Assembly (NCBI GenBank): GCA_006227825.1
Contig: SBFS01000241.1
Span: forward strand, 1 to 32,011
From: Burkholderiales bacterium
GTDB taxonomy: Bacteria > Pseudomonadota > Gammaproteobacteria > Burkholderiales > Burkholderiaceae_C
DNA length: 32,011 nucleotides
Reading direction: 5' to 3'
In this document: piece after piece, positions 16,605-23,744 of the stretch
Layout of the letters: every line of letters begins with the position of its first letter
How positions within the stretch are numbered: position 1 is the first letter of the stretch
Position numbers and translations under genes: made by a program
Notes under the pieces: generated by a model
Database searches by the model: none
What the model was told of the DNA's origin: nothing
The model's input: the letters and a program-made list of their open reading frames with translations, nothing else

Positions 16605-17048
16605 TCAGAACAGTTCGACGGAACCCGAGTCCATCTCGCTCTGGGTGACCGGGCTGGGGCGTTCGGGCATCGGGTCCAGCCGCAGCGGCTGTTCGTCCCC
16701 TTCGAGTTCCATGGCCTCCTCGGCCAGGCGCCACGCGCAGCCCTGCAGGATCAGGCTGGTGTGGTTGATCAGCTGGGTGGCCATGTCGTGGAACTGGAGC
16801 TCCGTGACCGCCTGCTGGAGCTGGTTGCGGATGACGTGCAGGTCCTCGTTGTCCCGGCCGGCCAGATGTGCCAGGGCGCTTTCGGCGTTGCCAAAGCGCT
16901 CCAGCAGATTGCTGGTGGCGTGGTCCAGCAGACCGACCAGGCGTTGCAGGTCCGTCAATGCCATGAGCAGCGAGTCCTGGACGTCCGCGACCATGTTCAC
17001 GGGCAGGGAGACGGCCGGAGCCGTCTGCAGCGTCGATGCTTGTTCCAT
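16605..17048 (-). CDS. Short CheZ-like chemotaxis protein
   Basis: A 147-residue, mostly helical protein directly ahead of cheY. Residues 83-95, ELQFHDMATQLIN, align with the CheZ active-site helix DFQDLTGQVIK: F-x-D-x-x-x-Q spacing is kept, with D88 and Q92 at the positions of the catalytic Asp143 and Gln147 of E. coli CheZ. The chain ends SEMDSGSVELF, in the place where CheZ carries its CheY-binding tail DDLLDSLGF. It is much shorter than CheZ (about 214). A role as CheY-phosphate phosphatase is my inference from these residues and from location. I start at MEQASTLQ (17048) because the longer frame begins within 3 bases of the FliA -10 box at 17119-17126. No clear ribosome site. Confidence 0.75.
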   Translation of the reverse strand: MEQASTLQTAPAVSLPVNMVADVQDSLLMALTDLQRLVGLLDHATSNLLERFGNAESALAHLAGRDNEDLHVIRNQLQQAVTELQFHDMATQLINHTSLILQGCAWRLAEEAMELEGDEQPLRLDPMPERPSPVTQSEMDSGSVELF

Positions 17049-17118
17049 GGGTCGGTAGGGTTGGGTTAGAAGGGGGAGGGGTGACGGGCAGTACAATTTT
17101 CCCGGTGCCTTCGCAGGC

Positions 17119-17145
17119 TTATCGGCCAATTACCGGGCAAATTCA
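17119..17145 (-). promoter_or_regulatory. FliA (sigma-28) promoter for the chemotaxis operon
   Basis: On the minus strand: TGAATTTG (17145-17138), an 11-base spacer, then GCCGATAA (17126-17119). The -10 is identical to the FliA consensus and the -35 matches 5 of 8. It reads into the CheZ-like gene (ATG at 17048), so the cheZ-like/cheY/cheA/cheR/cheD/cheB run is a late flagellar operon. An A-run upstream (17151-17157 on the minus strand) could act as an UP element. Confidence 0.8.
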
Positions 17146-17204
17146 GGAGCTTTTTTCTCCGCTGGAGTCACCCACCAGCCTGTCCTGTCGAATGCTGACG
17201 CTGC

Positions 17205-18353
17205 ATGAACCACCCTCCCGAGCCTGAGCCGCGGCCAACGGTGCGCATCCTTCACCTCGAAGACTCGCGGGTCGACCACGCCCTGGTCAAGTTCGCCCTG
17301 CAGCGCAGCCAGTTCGCGTGCGAGCTCACCCTGGTCGACACGATCGAGGACTTCCAGCGCGAGCTCGAGGCCGGCGCCTGCGACATCGTGCTGGCCGACT
17401 ACCACCTGCCGGGCTTCACCGGCATGGACGCCTGGCAGCTCTCGCGCGACCTGCGGCCGGACACGCCGTTCGTGATCCTGTCGGGTGCCATCGGCGAGGC
17501 CGCCGCCGTCGAGGCCCTGCACGCGGGTGTCAGCGACTACCTGCTCAAGGACAACATGCAGCGTCTGGCGCATGTGATCGAACGGGCCATCGAGGTCAGC
17601 CAGACACGCCGGGCCAAGGCCAGGGCCGATGCGGAGCTGGCCGAGTCCCGGCAGCGCCTGGGCGAGCTGGCCGAGCACCTGCAGACCAGCATCGAACAGG
17701 AGCGTGCCGACATCGCCCGCGAGATCCATGACGACATCGGGGGGGCGCTGGCGGCGGTCAAGCTGGACCTGGCCTGGGTGGGGCGCCGCGCCGAGGACCC
17801 GGAGATGAAGCGCCATGTGGCCACGGCCATGGAGATGCTGCAGCATGCGCTCGGTGCCAGCCAGCGCATCATGCTCAACCTGAGGCCGCCCATCCTCGAC
17901 CAGGGGCTGGTGGCGGCGGTCCTGTGGCTGGCCGCCAACTTCGAGCGCCGGACCGGGCTGTCGGTGCTCGTGCGGCGTTCGGCCGAGAACATCGATGTGC
18001 CCCGCGATGTCCAGCTGGTGGCCTACCGCACGGCCCAGGAGGCGCTGACCAACGTGTCCAAGCATGCCCAGGCCCGCGCCGTGCAGATCGACCTGAGCGA
18101 TCGCGAGGGCGTGCTCACGCTGGAGGTGACCGACAACGGTCAGGGCATGGGCCCCAACGCCCTGCGCAAGGCCAAGTCCTTCGGCCTGCTCGGCCTCAGG
18201 GAGCGGGCCGCCAAGGTCGATGGCTGGCTGGACATCAGCAGCTCGCCGCGGGGCACCTCGGTGATCCTGTCGGTGCCGCTGGCCGGTTCAGGGATGCAGA
18301 CAGACGCCAACCAGAACAAGGAGGATGCCCATGATCCGGGTCATTTTGTGTGA
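17205..18353 (+). CDS. REC-HisKA_3 hybrid sensor kinase
   Basis: A 382-residue soluble kinase with no membrane segment. Residues 12-130 form a receiver domain with D65 (VLADYHLPG) and K115 (YLLKDN). A coiled linker leads to a HisKA_3 dimerisation domain with phospho-accepting H175 (DIAREIHDDIGG) and an HATPase domain with EALTNVSKHA and DNGQGMG. This is the NarX/UhpB kinase class, which signals to NarL-type regulators, and such a regulator overlaps its end. The input must arrive through the receiver domain or a partner protein, since no sensor domain is present. It diverges from the chemotaxis operon across 156 bp. The last residues overlap the next start and are not part of the ATPase fold. 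Confidence 0.88.
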   Translation: MNHPPEPEPRPTVRILHLEDSRVDHALVKFALQRSQFACELTLVDTIEDFQRELEAGACDIVLADYHLPGFTGMDAWQLSRDLRPDTPFVILSGAIGEAAAVEALHAGVSDYLLKDNMQRLAHVIERAIEVSQTRRAKARADAELAESRQRLGELAEHLQTSIEQERADIAREIHDDIGGALAAVKLDLAWVGRRAEDPEMKRHVATAMEMLQHALGASQRIMLNLRPPILDQGLVAAVLWLAANFERRTGLSVLVRRSAENIDVPRDVQLVAYRTAQEALTNVSKHAQARAVQIDLSDREGVLTLEVTDNGQGMGPNALRKAKSFGLLGLRERAAKVDGWLDISSSPRGTSVILSVPLAGSGMQTDANQNKEDAHDPGHFV

Positions 18354-18960
18354 CGACCACGCGGTGGTGCGCCGCGGCATCCGTGACACGATTTCCGAAG
18401 CCGTGGACATCCAGGTCGTTGCCGAGGCCGGCAGCTACCCCGAACTGCGCGAGCAGATGCGAAAGGTGACCTGTGACGTGCTGGTGCTGGACCTGAACAT
18501 GCCGGGGCGTGGTGGCCTGGAGGTGCTGGCGGCCCTGCGCGAGGAGGGCTCGGACGTCAAGACCCTGGTCGTCTCCATGTACCCCGAGGACCAGTACGCG
18601 ATCCGCTGCCTGCGTGCCGGGGCGCGCGGCTATCTCAACAAGGCCGGTGAGCCGGCCGAGCTGGTGGGGGCCATCCGCACGGTGATGCAGGGGCGCAAGT
18701 ATGTGACGCCCGAGGTGGCCCAGATGCTGGTGGACACCCTCAACAAGCCCGAGACCGAAGAACTGCATGCCAGCCTCTCCGAGCGCGAGCTGCAGACCCT
18801 GCAGAAGATCGCCTCGGGCAAGAAGCTCTCGGAAATCGCCGACGAGCTCATGCTCAGCCCCAAGACCGTCAGCGTCTACCGTGCCCGGGTGCTGGAGAAG
18901 CTGCACCTGGCCAACAACGCCGAACTGACGGTCTACGCCATCCGCAACGGGCTGGTATGA
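18331..18960 (+). CDS. NarL/FixJ-family response regulator
   Basis: A 209-residue regulator. The receiver domain has D8-D9, phospho-acceptor D54 (VLDLNMPG) and the lysine in GYLNKAG. The C-terminal LuxR-type helix-turn-helix is LSERELQTLQKIASGKKLSEIADELMLSPKTVSVYRARVLEKL (described here by its ends, near residues 147-190). I start at MIRVILCD (18331) because AAGGAGG lies 6 bases ahead; an ATG at 18325 overlaps the ribosome site itself. The gene overlaps the kinase by 23 bases, so the two form one signalling pair. Target genes are not evident; its place between the che and fli blocks suggests a motility-linked role, which is inference. Confidence 0.9.
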   Translation: MIRVILCDDHAVVRRGIRDTISEAVDIQVVAEAGSYPELREQMRKVTCDVLVLDLNMPGRGGLEVLAALREEGSDVKTLVVSMYPEDQYAIRCLRAGARGYLNKAGEPAELVGAIRTVMQGRKYVTPEVAQMLVDTLNKPETEELHASLSERELQTLQKIASGKKLSEIADELMLSPKTVSVYRARVLEKLHLANNAELTVYAIRNGLV

Positions 18961-19388
18961 GTCGCCGCCGCTGGCTGCTGCAGGCCTTTCTTGCCTCGGC
19001 GCTGGTGGCTGGCTGCGGCCGCGACGATCCGCAGGCCTCACTCGAGAAGGCGGTCCAGCAGCTGCAGGATTCGCTGGAGGCACGCGATGCGCCGGCGGTG
19101 CTGGCCATGCTCGACGAGCGCTTCCGGGCCCAGGGCGAGCTCGATGCCGAATGGGCCCAGCGCACGCTGAGGCTGGTGTTCCTGCGCTACGCGCAGATCC
19201 GCATCGTGGCGGTGGGCCGGCGCAGCCTGGTCGACCCCCAGGCACCGCACCTGGGCCGCACCGAGGCGCAGGTGCTGGTGGCCGGTGCGCAGGGACTGGT
19301 TCCCGAACGTGTCACCCCCTATGCCGTGGAACTGGAGTGGCGCCGCCAGGGCAGCGACTGGCGCCTGTACGACCTGCGCTGGCAGTGA
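18957..19388 (+). CDS. Predicted lipoprotein of unknown function
   Basis: A 143-residue protein with a lipoprotein signal: basic MSRRR, hydrophobic LLQAFLASALVAG and lipobox LVAGC, giving lipidated C20 followed by GRDD, where Asp is at +4 rather than +2. The mature part starts with a helix (SLEKAVQQLQDSLEARDAPAVLAML) and ends in beta strands (YAVELEWRRQGSDWRLYDLRWQ), a pattern seen in NTF2-like small domains. I do not recognise a specific family. The ATG overlaps the regulator stop (ATGA), so it is translated with the two-component pair and may be the envelope part of that system. It meets fliR tail to tail. Confidence 0.78.
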   Translation: MSRRRWLLQAFLASALVAGCGRDDPQASLEKAVQQLQDSLEARDAPAVLAMLDERFRAQGELDAEWAQRTLRLVFLRYAQIRIVAVGRRSLVDPQAPHLGRTEAQVLVAGAQGLVPERVTPYAVELEWRRQGSDWRLYDLRWQ

Positions 19389-19407
19389 GCCGGCTCGCGG
19401 CGACCGG

Positions 19408-20175
19408 TCAGCCACCCATGAACATCCGGGTCGTCAGCTGCAGCAGGGCCGAGACCGGGCGGTCGAGCATGGGCAGGGTGAAGGCGATGCCGATCAGGCC
19501 GGCGCTCAGTGTCAGCGGGAAGCCGATGGCGAAGGCATTCATCTGCGGCGCGATGCGCGAGACGAAGCCCAGCACGATGTTGATGAAAAGCAGCATGCCG
19601 ATCATGGGCAGGGCAATCCACAGTCCGTAGTGGAACACCACGGCGCCCAGCTCGTGCAGCCGCAGCCGCTGCACCGCCTCGAGGGCGCTGCCCCCGACCG
19701 GGAAGGTCTCGAAGCTGGCGATCACCACCTGCAGCAGCATCAGGTGTCCGCCCATCACCACGAACAGCAGCATGGTGGTGTTGCCGAAGAAGCGGCCCAC
19801 CGTGCTGCTCTGGGCGTTCGTGGCGGGGTCGAAGAAGCCGGCGAAGTTCAGGCCCATCTGCAGGCCGATCAGCTCTCCGGCCAGCTCCACCGCGGAGAAC
19901 ACGATGCGCACCGCCAGGCCGATGGCCACGCCGATGACCACCTGCTGCACCGCGGTCTCGAGGGCGCCAGGGTCGGTCAGGGCCACCATCGGCTGCGGCG
20001 GCAGGCCGGCCTGCGCGCACAGGGCCACCAGCATGGCCAGGGCCACGCGGGTGCGCACAGGCACCGAGCGCGCCGAGAAGATGGGTGCGCTGGAGAAGAC
20101 CGCCAGCACGCGCAGGAAGGGCCAGAAGACCGGCATCACCAGCGCCATGATGTCGGCCTCGGTGAAGGTGGGCAT
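19408..20175 (-). CDS. fliR: Flagellar export gate protein FliR
   Basis: A 255-residue inner-membrane protein of about six hydrophobic segments, part of the FliPQR core complex of the flagellar type III export gate. Recognisable stretches are FLRVLAVFSSAPIFSARSVP near the N-terminus, VIGVAIGLAVRIVFSAVELAGELIG and QMGLNFAGFFDPATNAQSS in the middle, and RIAPQMNAFAIGFPL near residue 210, all characteristic of FliR/YscT/EscT. Length is normal. It is the last gene of the fliLMNOPQR block and follows fliQ by 19 bases. No flhB fusion or flhB gene is visible after it. Confidence 0.95.
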   Translation of the reverse strand: MPTFTEADIMALVMPVFWPFLRVLAVFSSAPIFSARSVPVRTRVALAMLVALCAQAGLPPQPMVALTDPGALETAVQQVVIGVAIGLAVRIVFSAVELAGELIGLQMGLNFAGFFDPATNAQSSTVGRFFGNTTMLLFVVMGGHLMLLQVVIASFETFPVGGSALEAVQRLRLHELGAVVFHYGLWIALPMIGMLLFINIVLGFVSRIAPQMNAFAIGFPLTLSAGLIGIAFTLPMLDRPVSALLQLTTRMFMGG

Positions 20176-20194
20176 GTGGCTGGCCCGCTTGCGC

Positions 20195-20464
20195 TCAGAT
20201 GGCGTAGTTGGGGATTTCCTGGATGGTCTTGCGGATGAATTCGACCATGGTCGTCATCATCCACGGACCGGAGACCGCGAACACCGCGATGGCTGCGATC
20301 AGCTTGGGAACGAAGGACAGGGTGGCCTCGTGGATCTGTGTCAGGGCCTGGAACAGGCTGACCAGCAGGCCGATGCCGAGCACGACGGCCAGGACCGGTG
20401 CCGAGATCATGAGCAGAAGGAACAGGGCGTTCTGTCCGAAGGTCAGGGCGGCTTGGGGGTCCAT
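20195..20464 (-). CDS. fliQ: Flagellar export gate protein FliQ
   Basis: An 89-residue protein with two transmembrane hairpin segments (LFLLLMISAPVLAVVLGIGLLVSLF and LIAAIAVFAVSGPWMMTTMVEF, described by their ends). LFQALTQIHEATLSFVPK between them is the FliQ signature. Several copies surround FliP and FliR in the export gate. The size is typical. It lies between fliP and fliR on the same strand, in the usual order. Confidence 0.95.
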   Translation of the reverse strand: MDPQAALTFGQNALFLLLMISAPVLAVVLGIGLLVSLFQALTQIHEATLSFVPKLIAAIAVFAVSGPWMMTTMVEFIRKTIQEIPNYAI

Positions 20465-20512
20465 GTCAGGGGTCCGTTTCGAAAGAGATGGGGCGTCGCG
20501 TTTGCGGGACGT

Positions 20513-21271
20513 TCAGGAGGTCGCGAAGCTCGCGGCCAGCGAGCCGATCAGCAGGTTCCAGCCGTCGGCCAGCACGAACAGCATCAGCTTGAAGGGCAGG
20601 GCCACCAGCACCGGGGAGAGCATCATCATGCCCAGCGACATCAGGACGCTGGCCACGACCATGTCGATCACCAGGAAAGGGATGAAGATCATGAAGCCGA
20701 TCTGGAAGGCGGTCTTGAGCTCGCTGGTCACAAAGGCCGGCACCAGCACACGGAACGGCGCCTCCTCGGCCGTCACGTCGGCCGGCAGCCGGGCCAGGTT
20801 GGCAAACAGCTCGAAGTCCGATTGCCGCGTCTGCCGGAGCATGAACTCGCGCACGGGCACCTGTGCCTTTTGCAGCGCTTCCTCGAAGCCGATTTCGTTG
20901 GTCGTGTAGGGCCGGTAGGCGTCCTCATAGACCCGGTCCAGCGTCGGTCCCATGACGAAGAAGGTGAGGAACAGCGACAGGCCGATGATCACCTGGTTGG
21001 GAGGCGCCGTCTGGGTGCCCAGCGCCTGCCGGATCAGCGAGAGCACGATGACGATGCGCGTGAACCCTGTCATCAGCAGCAGCAGCGCCGGCAGGAAGGA
21101 CAGCGCGGTGAAGAACAGCAGGGTCTGGATCGGCACCGAGTAGGTGGTCCCGCCGCTGCCCTGTCCGACCATCAGCGGCAGCGAGGGGCCGTCCTGTGCC
21201 CAGGCGGGTGCGGCCAGGAGCAGCAGGGCGAAGGCCAGCAGCGCCCGGGTCCTGGGTTCAAGGCTGGGCAT
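20513..21271 (-). CDS. fliP: Flagellar export gate protein FliP
   Basis: A 252-residue protein. A cleavable signal peptide is visible ([15 protein letters not shown] then QDG), as known for FliP. The core has [49 protein letters not shown], and near the end [28 protein letters not shown], which are hallmark FliP segments. FliP forms the pore ring of the export gate together with FliQ and FliR. Its start overlaps the end of fliO by 14 bases, so translation is probably coupled. Confidence 0.96.
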   Translation of the reverse strand: MPSLEPRTRALLAFALLLLAAPAWAQDGPSLPLMVGQGSGGTTYSVPIQTLLFFTALSFLPALLLLMTGFTRIVIVLSLIRQALGTQTAPPNQVIIGLSLFLTFFVMGPTLDRVYEDAYRPYTTNEIGFEEALQKAQVPVREFMLRQTRQSDFELFANLARLPADVTAEEAPFRVLVPAFVTSELKTAFQIGFMIFIPFLVIDMVVASVLMSLGMMMLSPVLVALPFKLMLFVLADGWNLLIGSLAASFATS

Positions 21272-21614
21272 GGCGCACCTTCGTCAGCTGGGCCAGGCGG
21301 GCCGCGAAGCCCGCGGCGCCTTCCTCGGGGACGGCTTGCGCCTGCGCCGATGCGAAGGGCAGCGTGTGCAGGGTCTGCATGGCACCCGGCGCGACCCCCA
21401 GGACCAGGCACACGGCATCGTCGCCGTCGCCCACCTGGACCGTCACCATGCGGTGCTGGGGGCCCAGCGGCAGCGACGACAGCACACGCAGGGCAGGCCC
21501 CTGCTGGCTGCCCACGCGGGGCAGGCGGTGGCGCATGCGCGTGAGCACCACGGCCATGATCACCATGATCAGGAGCAGGCCCAGGGCGGGCAGGGCGTTC
21601 TGCAGCATGTCCAT
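21258..21614 (-). CDS. fliO: Flagellar assembly protein FliO
   Basis: A 118-residue protein: one N-terminal membrane segment ([21 protein letters not shown]) then a cytoplasmic domain with [22 protein letters not shown] and CLVLGVAPG, which is the typical FliO beta region. FliO assists assembly and stability of the FliP ring. FliO is poorly conserved; position between fliN and fliP supports the call strongly. It overlaps fliP by 14 bases. Confidence 0.9.
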   Translation of the reverse strand: MDMLQNALPALGLLLIMVIMAVVLTRMRHRLPRVGSQQGPALRVLSSLPLGPQHRMVTVQVGDGDDAVCLVLGVAPGAMQTLHTLPFASAQAQAVPEEGAAGFAARLAQLTKVRHAQP

Positions 21615-21626
21615 GTCGCGGGGGTA

Positions 21627-22040
21627 TCAGGCGCGGCTGACGCGGCGCATGCGTTCCGACGGGGTCACGATGTCGGTCAGGCGGATGCCGAACTTCTCGT
21701 TGACCACCACCACCTCGCCCTGGGCGATCAGGTAGCCGTTGACCAGCACGTCCATGGGTTCGCCGGCCAGGGCATCGAGCTCGACGATGGAGCCCTGGGC
21801 CAGTTGCAGGATGTGCTTGATCGGCACCTTGGTGCGACCGAGCTCCACCGACAGCTGGATCGGGATGTCCAGCACCATCTGGATGTCCTGCATGGTGTTG
21901 GCGCCCGAGCGGGTTTCGGCGGGCGTGTCGTTGCTGTCGAAGGCCGGCGCGCTGTCGGCCTGCTCGACCCGCGCCTGTTCCTCCAGTGCCTGGGCCCAGT
22001 CGTCAGCGATGGCGTTCTGGTTCATTTCTTCAGTTGACAT
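21627..22040 (-). CDS. fliN: Flagellar motor switch protein FliN
   Basis: A 137-residue switch protein. The N-terminal 50 residues are acidic and Gln/Ala-rich. The C-terminal SpoA domain has VLDIPIQLSVELGRTKVPIK, LAQGSIVELDALAGEPMDVLVNG and AQGEVVVVNEKFGIRLTDI, which are diagnostic. FliN forms the lower part of the C ring with FliM and helps bind phosphorylated CheY. Its start overlaps the end of fliM by 11 bases. Two possible starts lie close together, MSTEEMNQ and the internal MNQ; the first is used here. Confidence 0.96.
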   Translation of the reverse strand: MSTEEMNQNAIADDWAQALEEQARVEQADSAPAFDSNDTPAETRSGANTMQDIQMVLDIPIQLSVELGRTKVPIKHILQLAQGSIVELDALAGEPMDVLVNGYLIAQGEVVVVNEKFGIRLTDIVTPSERMRRVSRA

Positions 22041-23034
22041 AGCTTTCTCCCAGCCAGTTCATGTCGGACCCGCGCAGGTTGCGCTGGACGCGCAGCGCGT
22101 ACTTGCCCTTGTGCGTGCCGTACTGGCACTCGAAGACCGGCACCCCTTCGATATGGGCCTGGATCGTCGGATTGCGGTCGAGCTCGATGAAGTCGCCCAC
22201 CTGCATCGCCAGCAGCTGTTCGACGGTGGCGTCGGTCCGCGCCAGCTCGGCCACCATGGTCAGCTCGGCGGCCTGGATCTCGTGGCTGAGCACCTTGATC
22301 CAGCGCCGGTCAACCTCGATTGCGTCACCCTGAACGCTCGAATAGAGCACGTCGCGGATGGGCTCCAGCGTGGCGTAGGGAATGCAGATGTGCAGCGAGC
22401 CGGTCAGGTCGCCGATCTCCAGCGTGAAGCTGGTGGACACCACGATCTCGCTGGGGGTGGCGATGGTGGCGAACTGCGGCTGCATCTCGGAGCGCTGGTA
22501 GACCAGTTCCAGCGGGTACACGCCCACCCAGGCCTTCTTGTACTCCTCCGCCACCACGTCGACCAGGCGCGAGATCACGCGCTGTTCGGTGGCCGAGAAG
22601 TCGCGGCCCTCGATGCGGGTGTGGAACTTGCCGTTGCCACCGAAGAGGCTGTCGATCACGCCGAACAGCAGGGTCGGTTCGCACACCACCAGACCGTTGC
22701 CGCGCAGCGGCCGGATGGCCATGATGTTGAAGTTGGTCGGCACCACCAGCTCGCGCAGGAAGGCGTTGTACTTCTGCACCTGCACCGCTCCGACCGAGAT
22801 CTCTGGGCTGCGGCGGATGAAGTTGAACAGGCCCAGGCGCAGGTTGCGCGAGAAGCGTTCGTTGACCACCTCCATGGTCGGCATGCGACCGCGGACGATG
22901 CGCTCCTGGCTGGCCAGGTTGTAGTCGCGGATGGCGCCGGCCGGCACCTCTTCCTTGGCCAGCTTCTGGCTCTCGCCGGTGACCCCCTCGAGCAGGGCGT
23001 CGATCTCGTCCTGTGACAGCAGCGAATCGGACAT
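22030..23034 (-). CDS. fliM: Flagellar motor switch protein FliM
   Basis: A 334-residue switch protein. Residues 2-16, SDSLLSQDEIDALLE, are the N-terminal peptide that binds phosphorylated CheY. The middle domain starts around RIVRGRMPTMEVVNERFSRNLR and the C-terminal SpoA domain around EIQAAELTMVAELARTDATVEQ, with LAMQVGDFIELDRNP. FliM connects FliG to FliN in the C ring and converts CheY binding into a change of rotation. It follows fliL by 16 bases. Confidence 0.97.
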   Translation of the reverse strand: MSDSLLSQDEIDALLEGVTGESQKLAKEEVPAGAIRDYNLASQERIVRGRMPTMEVVNERFSRNLRLGLFNFIRRSPEISVGAVQVQKYNAFLRELVVPTNFNIMAIRPLRGNGLVVCEPTLLFGVIDSLFGGNGKFHTRIEGRDFSATEQRVISRLVDVVAEEYKKAWVGVYPLELVYQRSEMQPQFATIATPSEIVVSTSFTLEIGDLTGSLHICIPYATLEPIRDVLYSSVQGDAIEVDRRWIKVLSHEIQAAELTMVAELARTDATVEQLLAMQVGDFIELDRNPTIQAHIEGVPVFECQYGTHKGKYALRVQRNLRGSDMNWLGESYVN

Positions 23035-23050
23035 GGGTGCTCCCGTCGGG

Positions 23051-23611
23051 TCACTGCACGATGAAGCTGGAGAACAGCACGGCCTGAACCGGGTTGGGCG
23101 GCGCGCGGCGCCGGCGCTCGCTGCGCTCGCCCGCTTCGTCCCCGTACTCGTAGCCCATGATGTCCGAGATCTCGCGGATGATGTCGGCCGACAGCCGGTT
23201 CTTGCCCTCCAGCTGCAGAACCTCCTCGGATGTGCGCTGGGAGATCAGCATCAGGATGGCCGAACGGATGCTGGGCATGTACGCCTTCATGTCCTCGCCG
23301 GTCTTGGCGTCCTGCAATTGCAGCGTGATGCCGATCTGGACGAAGCGGTTGCCACCGGCGTCGGCCAGGTTGACGACCATGTTCTCCAGCGGGAGAAAGG
23401 CAGGCGGTGTCTTGGGCCGCTCCTCGGCCTGGGAGGTTTGCGCATCGTCGCCGTATTCGTCCTCATCCTGGGCGGTGTTCTTCATGAGGATGAAGAGGGC
23501 GGCGCCGGCTCCGATCAGGGCAACGAGCACCACGCCGAGGATGATGAACAGCAGCTTCTTGCTCTTGGGCTTGTCGGCAGGGGCGGCATTGGCCGTGGCA
23601 GCAGCGCTCAT
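23051..23611 (-). CDS. fliL: Flagellar basal body-associated protein FliL
   Basis: A 186-residue inner-membrane protein: a short basic N-terminus (KPKSKK), one membrane segment from LLFIILGVVLVALIGAG to ALFILM, an acidic linker with EDEYGDD, then the periplasmic domain with FLPLENMVVNLADAGGNRFVQIGITLQL and MPSIRSAILMLISQRTSEEV. FliL surrounds the stator and supports its activity. It is the first gene of the fliLMNOPQR block and has its own promoter with the shared early-gene box. A basic GERSERRRRAPPN segment lies close to the C-terminus and is longer than in enteric FliL. Confidence 0.94.
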   Translation of the reverse strand: MSAAATANAAPADKPKSKKLLFIILGVVLVALIGAGAALFILMKNTAQDEDEYGDDAQTSQAEERPKTPPAFLPLENMVVNLADAGGNRFVQIGITLQLQDAKTGEDMKAYMPSIRSAILMLISQRTSEEVLQLEGKNRLSADIIREISDIMGYEYGDEAGERSERRRRAPPNPVQAVLFSSFIVQ

Positions 23612-23679
23612 GTCGGACTCCAGTCTGGGCGGTTTCTTGGACCGTTCCCGATGCGCCTTTCGGCGGTGGAACTGGGGTC

Positions 23680-23736
23680 ATTATTGGGCGCGGGCCCCGG
23701 CGCCATTCGGCCGAAAAGGGCCCGAAAAGCCGCCTT
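23680..23736 (-). promoter_or_regulatory. fliL promoter with shared activator box
   Basis: On the minus strand: half-site CGGTAAAGG (inner AAGG at 23736-23733), 13 bases, inverted half-site CCTTTTCGG (CCTTTT at 23719-23714), 27 bases after CCTTTTC, then a -10 of AATAAT (23685-23680). There is no TTGACA-like -35, as expected for an activator-dependent promoter. The arrangement is the same, base for base in spacing, as upstream of fliF. I propose an FlhDC-type site, centred about 50 bases before the start of transcription. It begins just after the fliK stop. Confidence 0.65.
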
Positions 23737-23744
23737 TACCGCGT

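Noticed and set aside
17092-17097. TACAAT as a -10 box for the plus-strand kinase gene
   Set aside because: No -35 is found at 16 to 18 bases, and it lies in the leader of the divergent chemotaxis operon. The kinase promoter stays unidentified.
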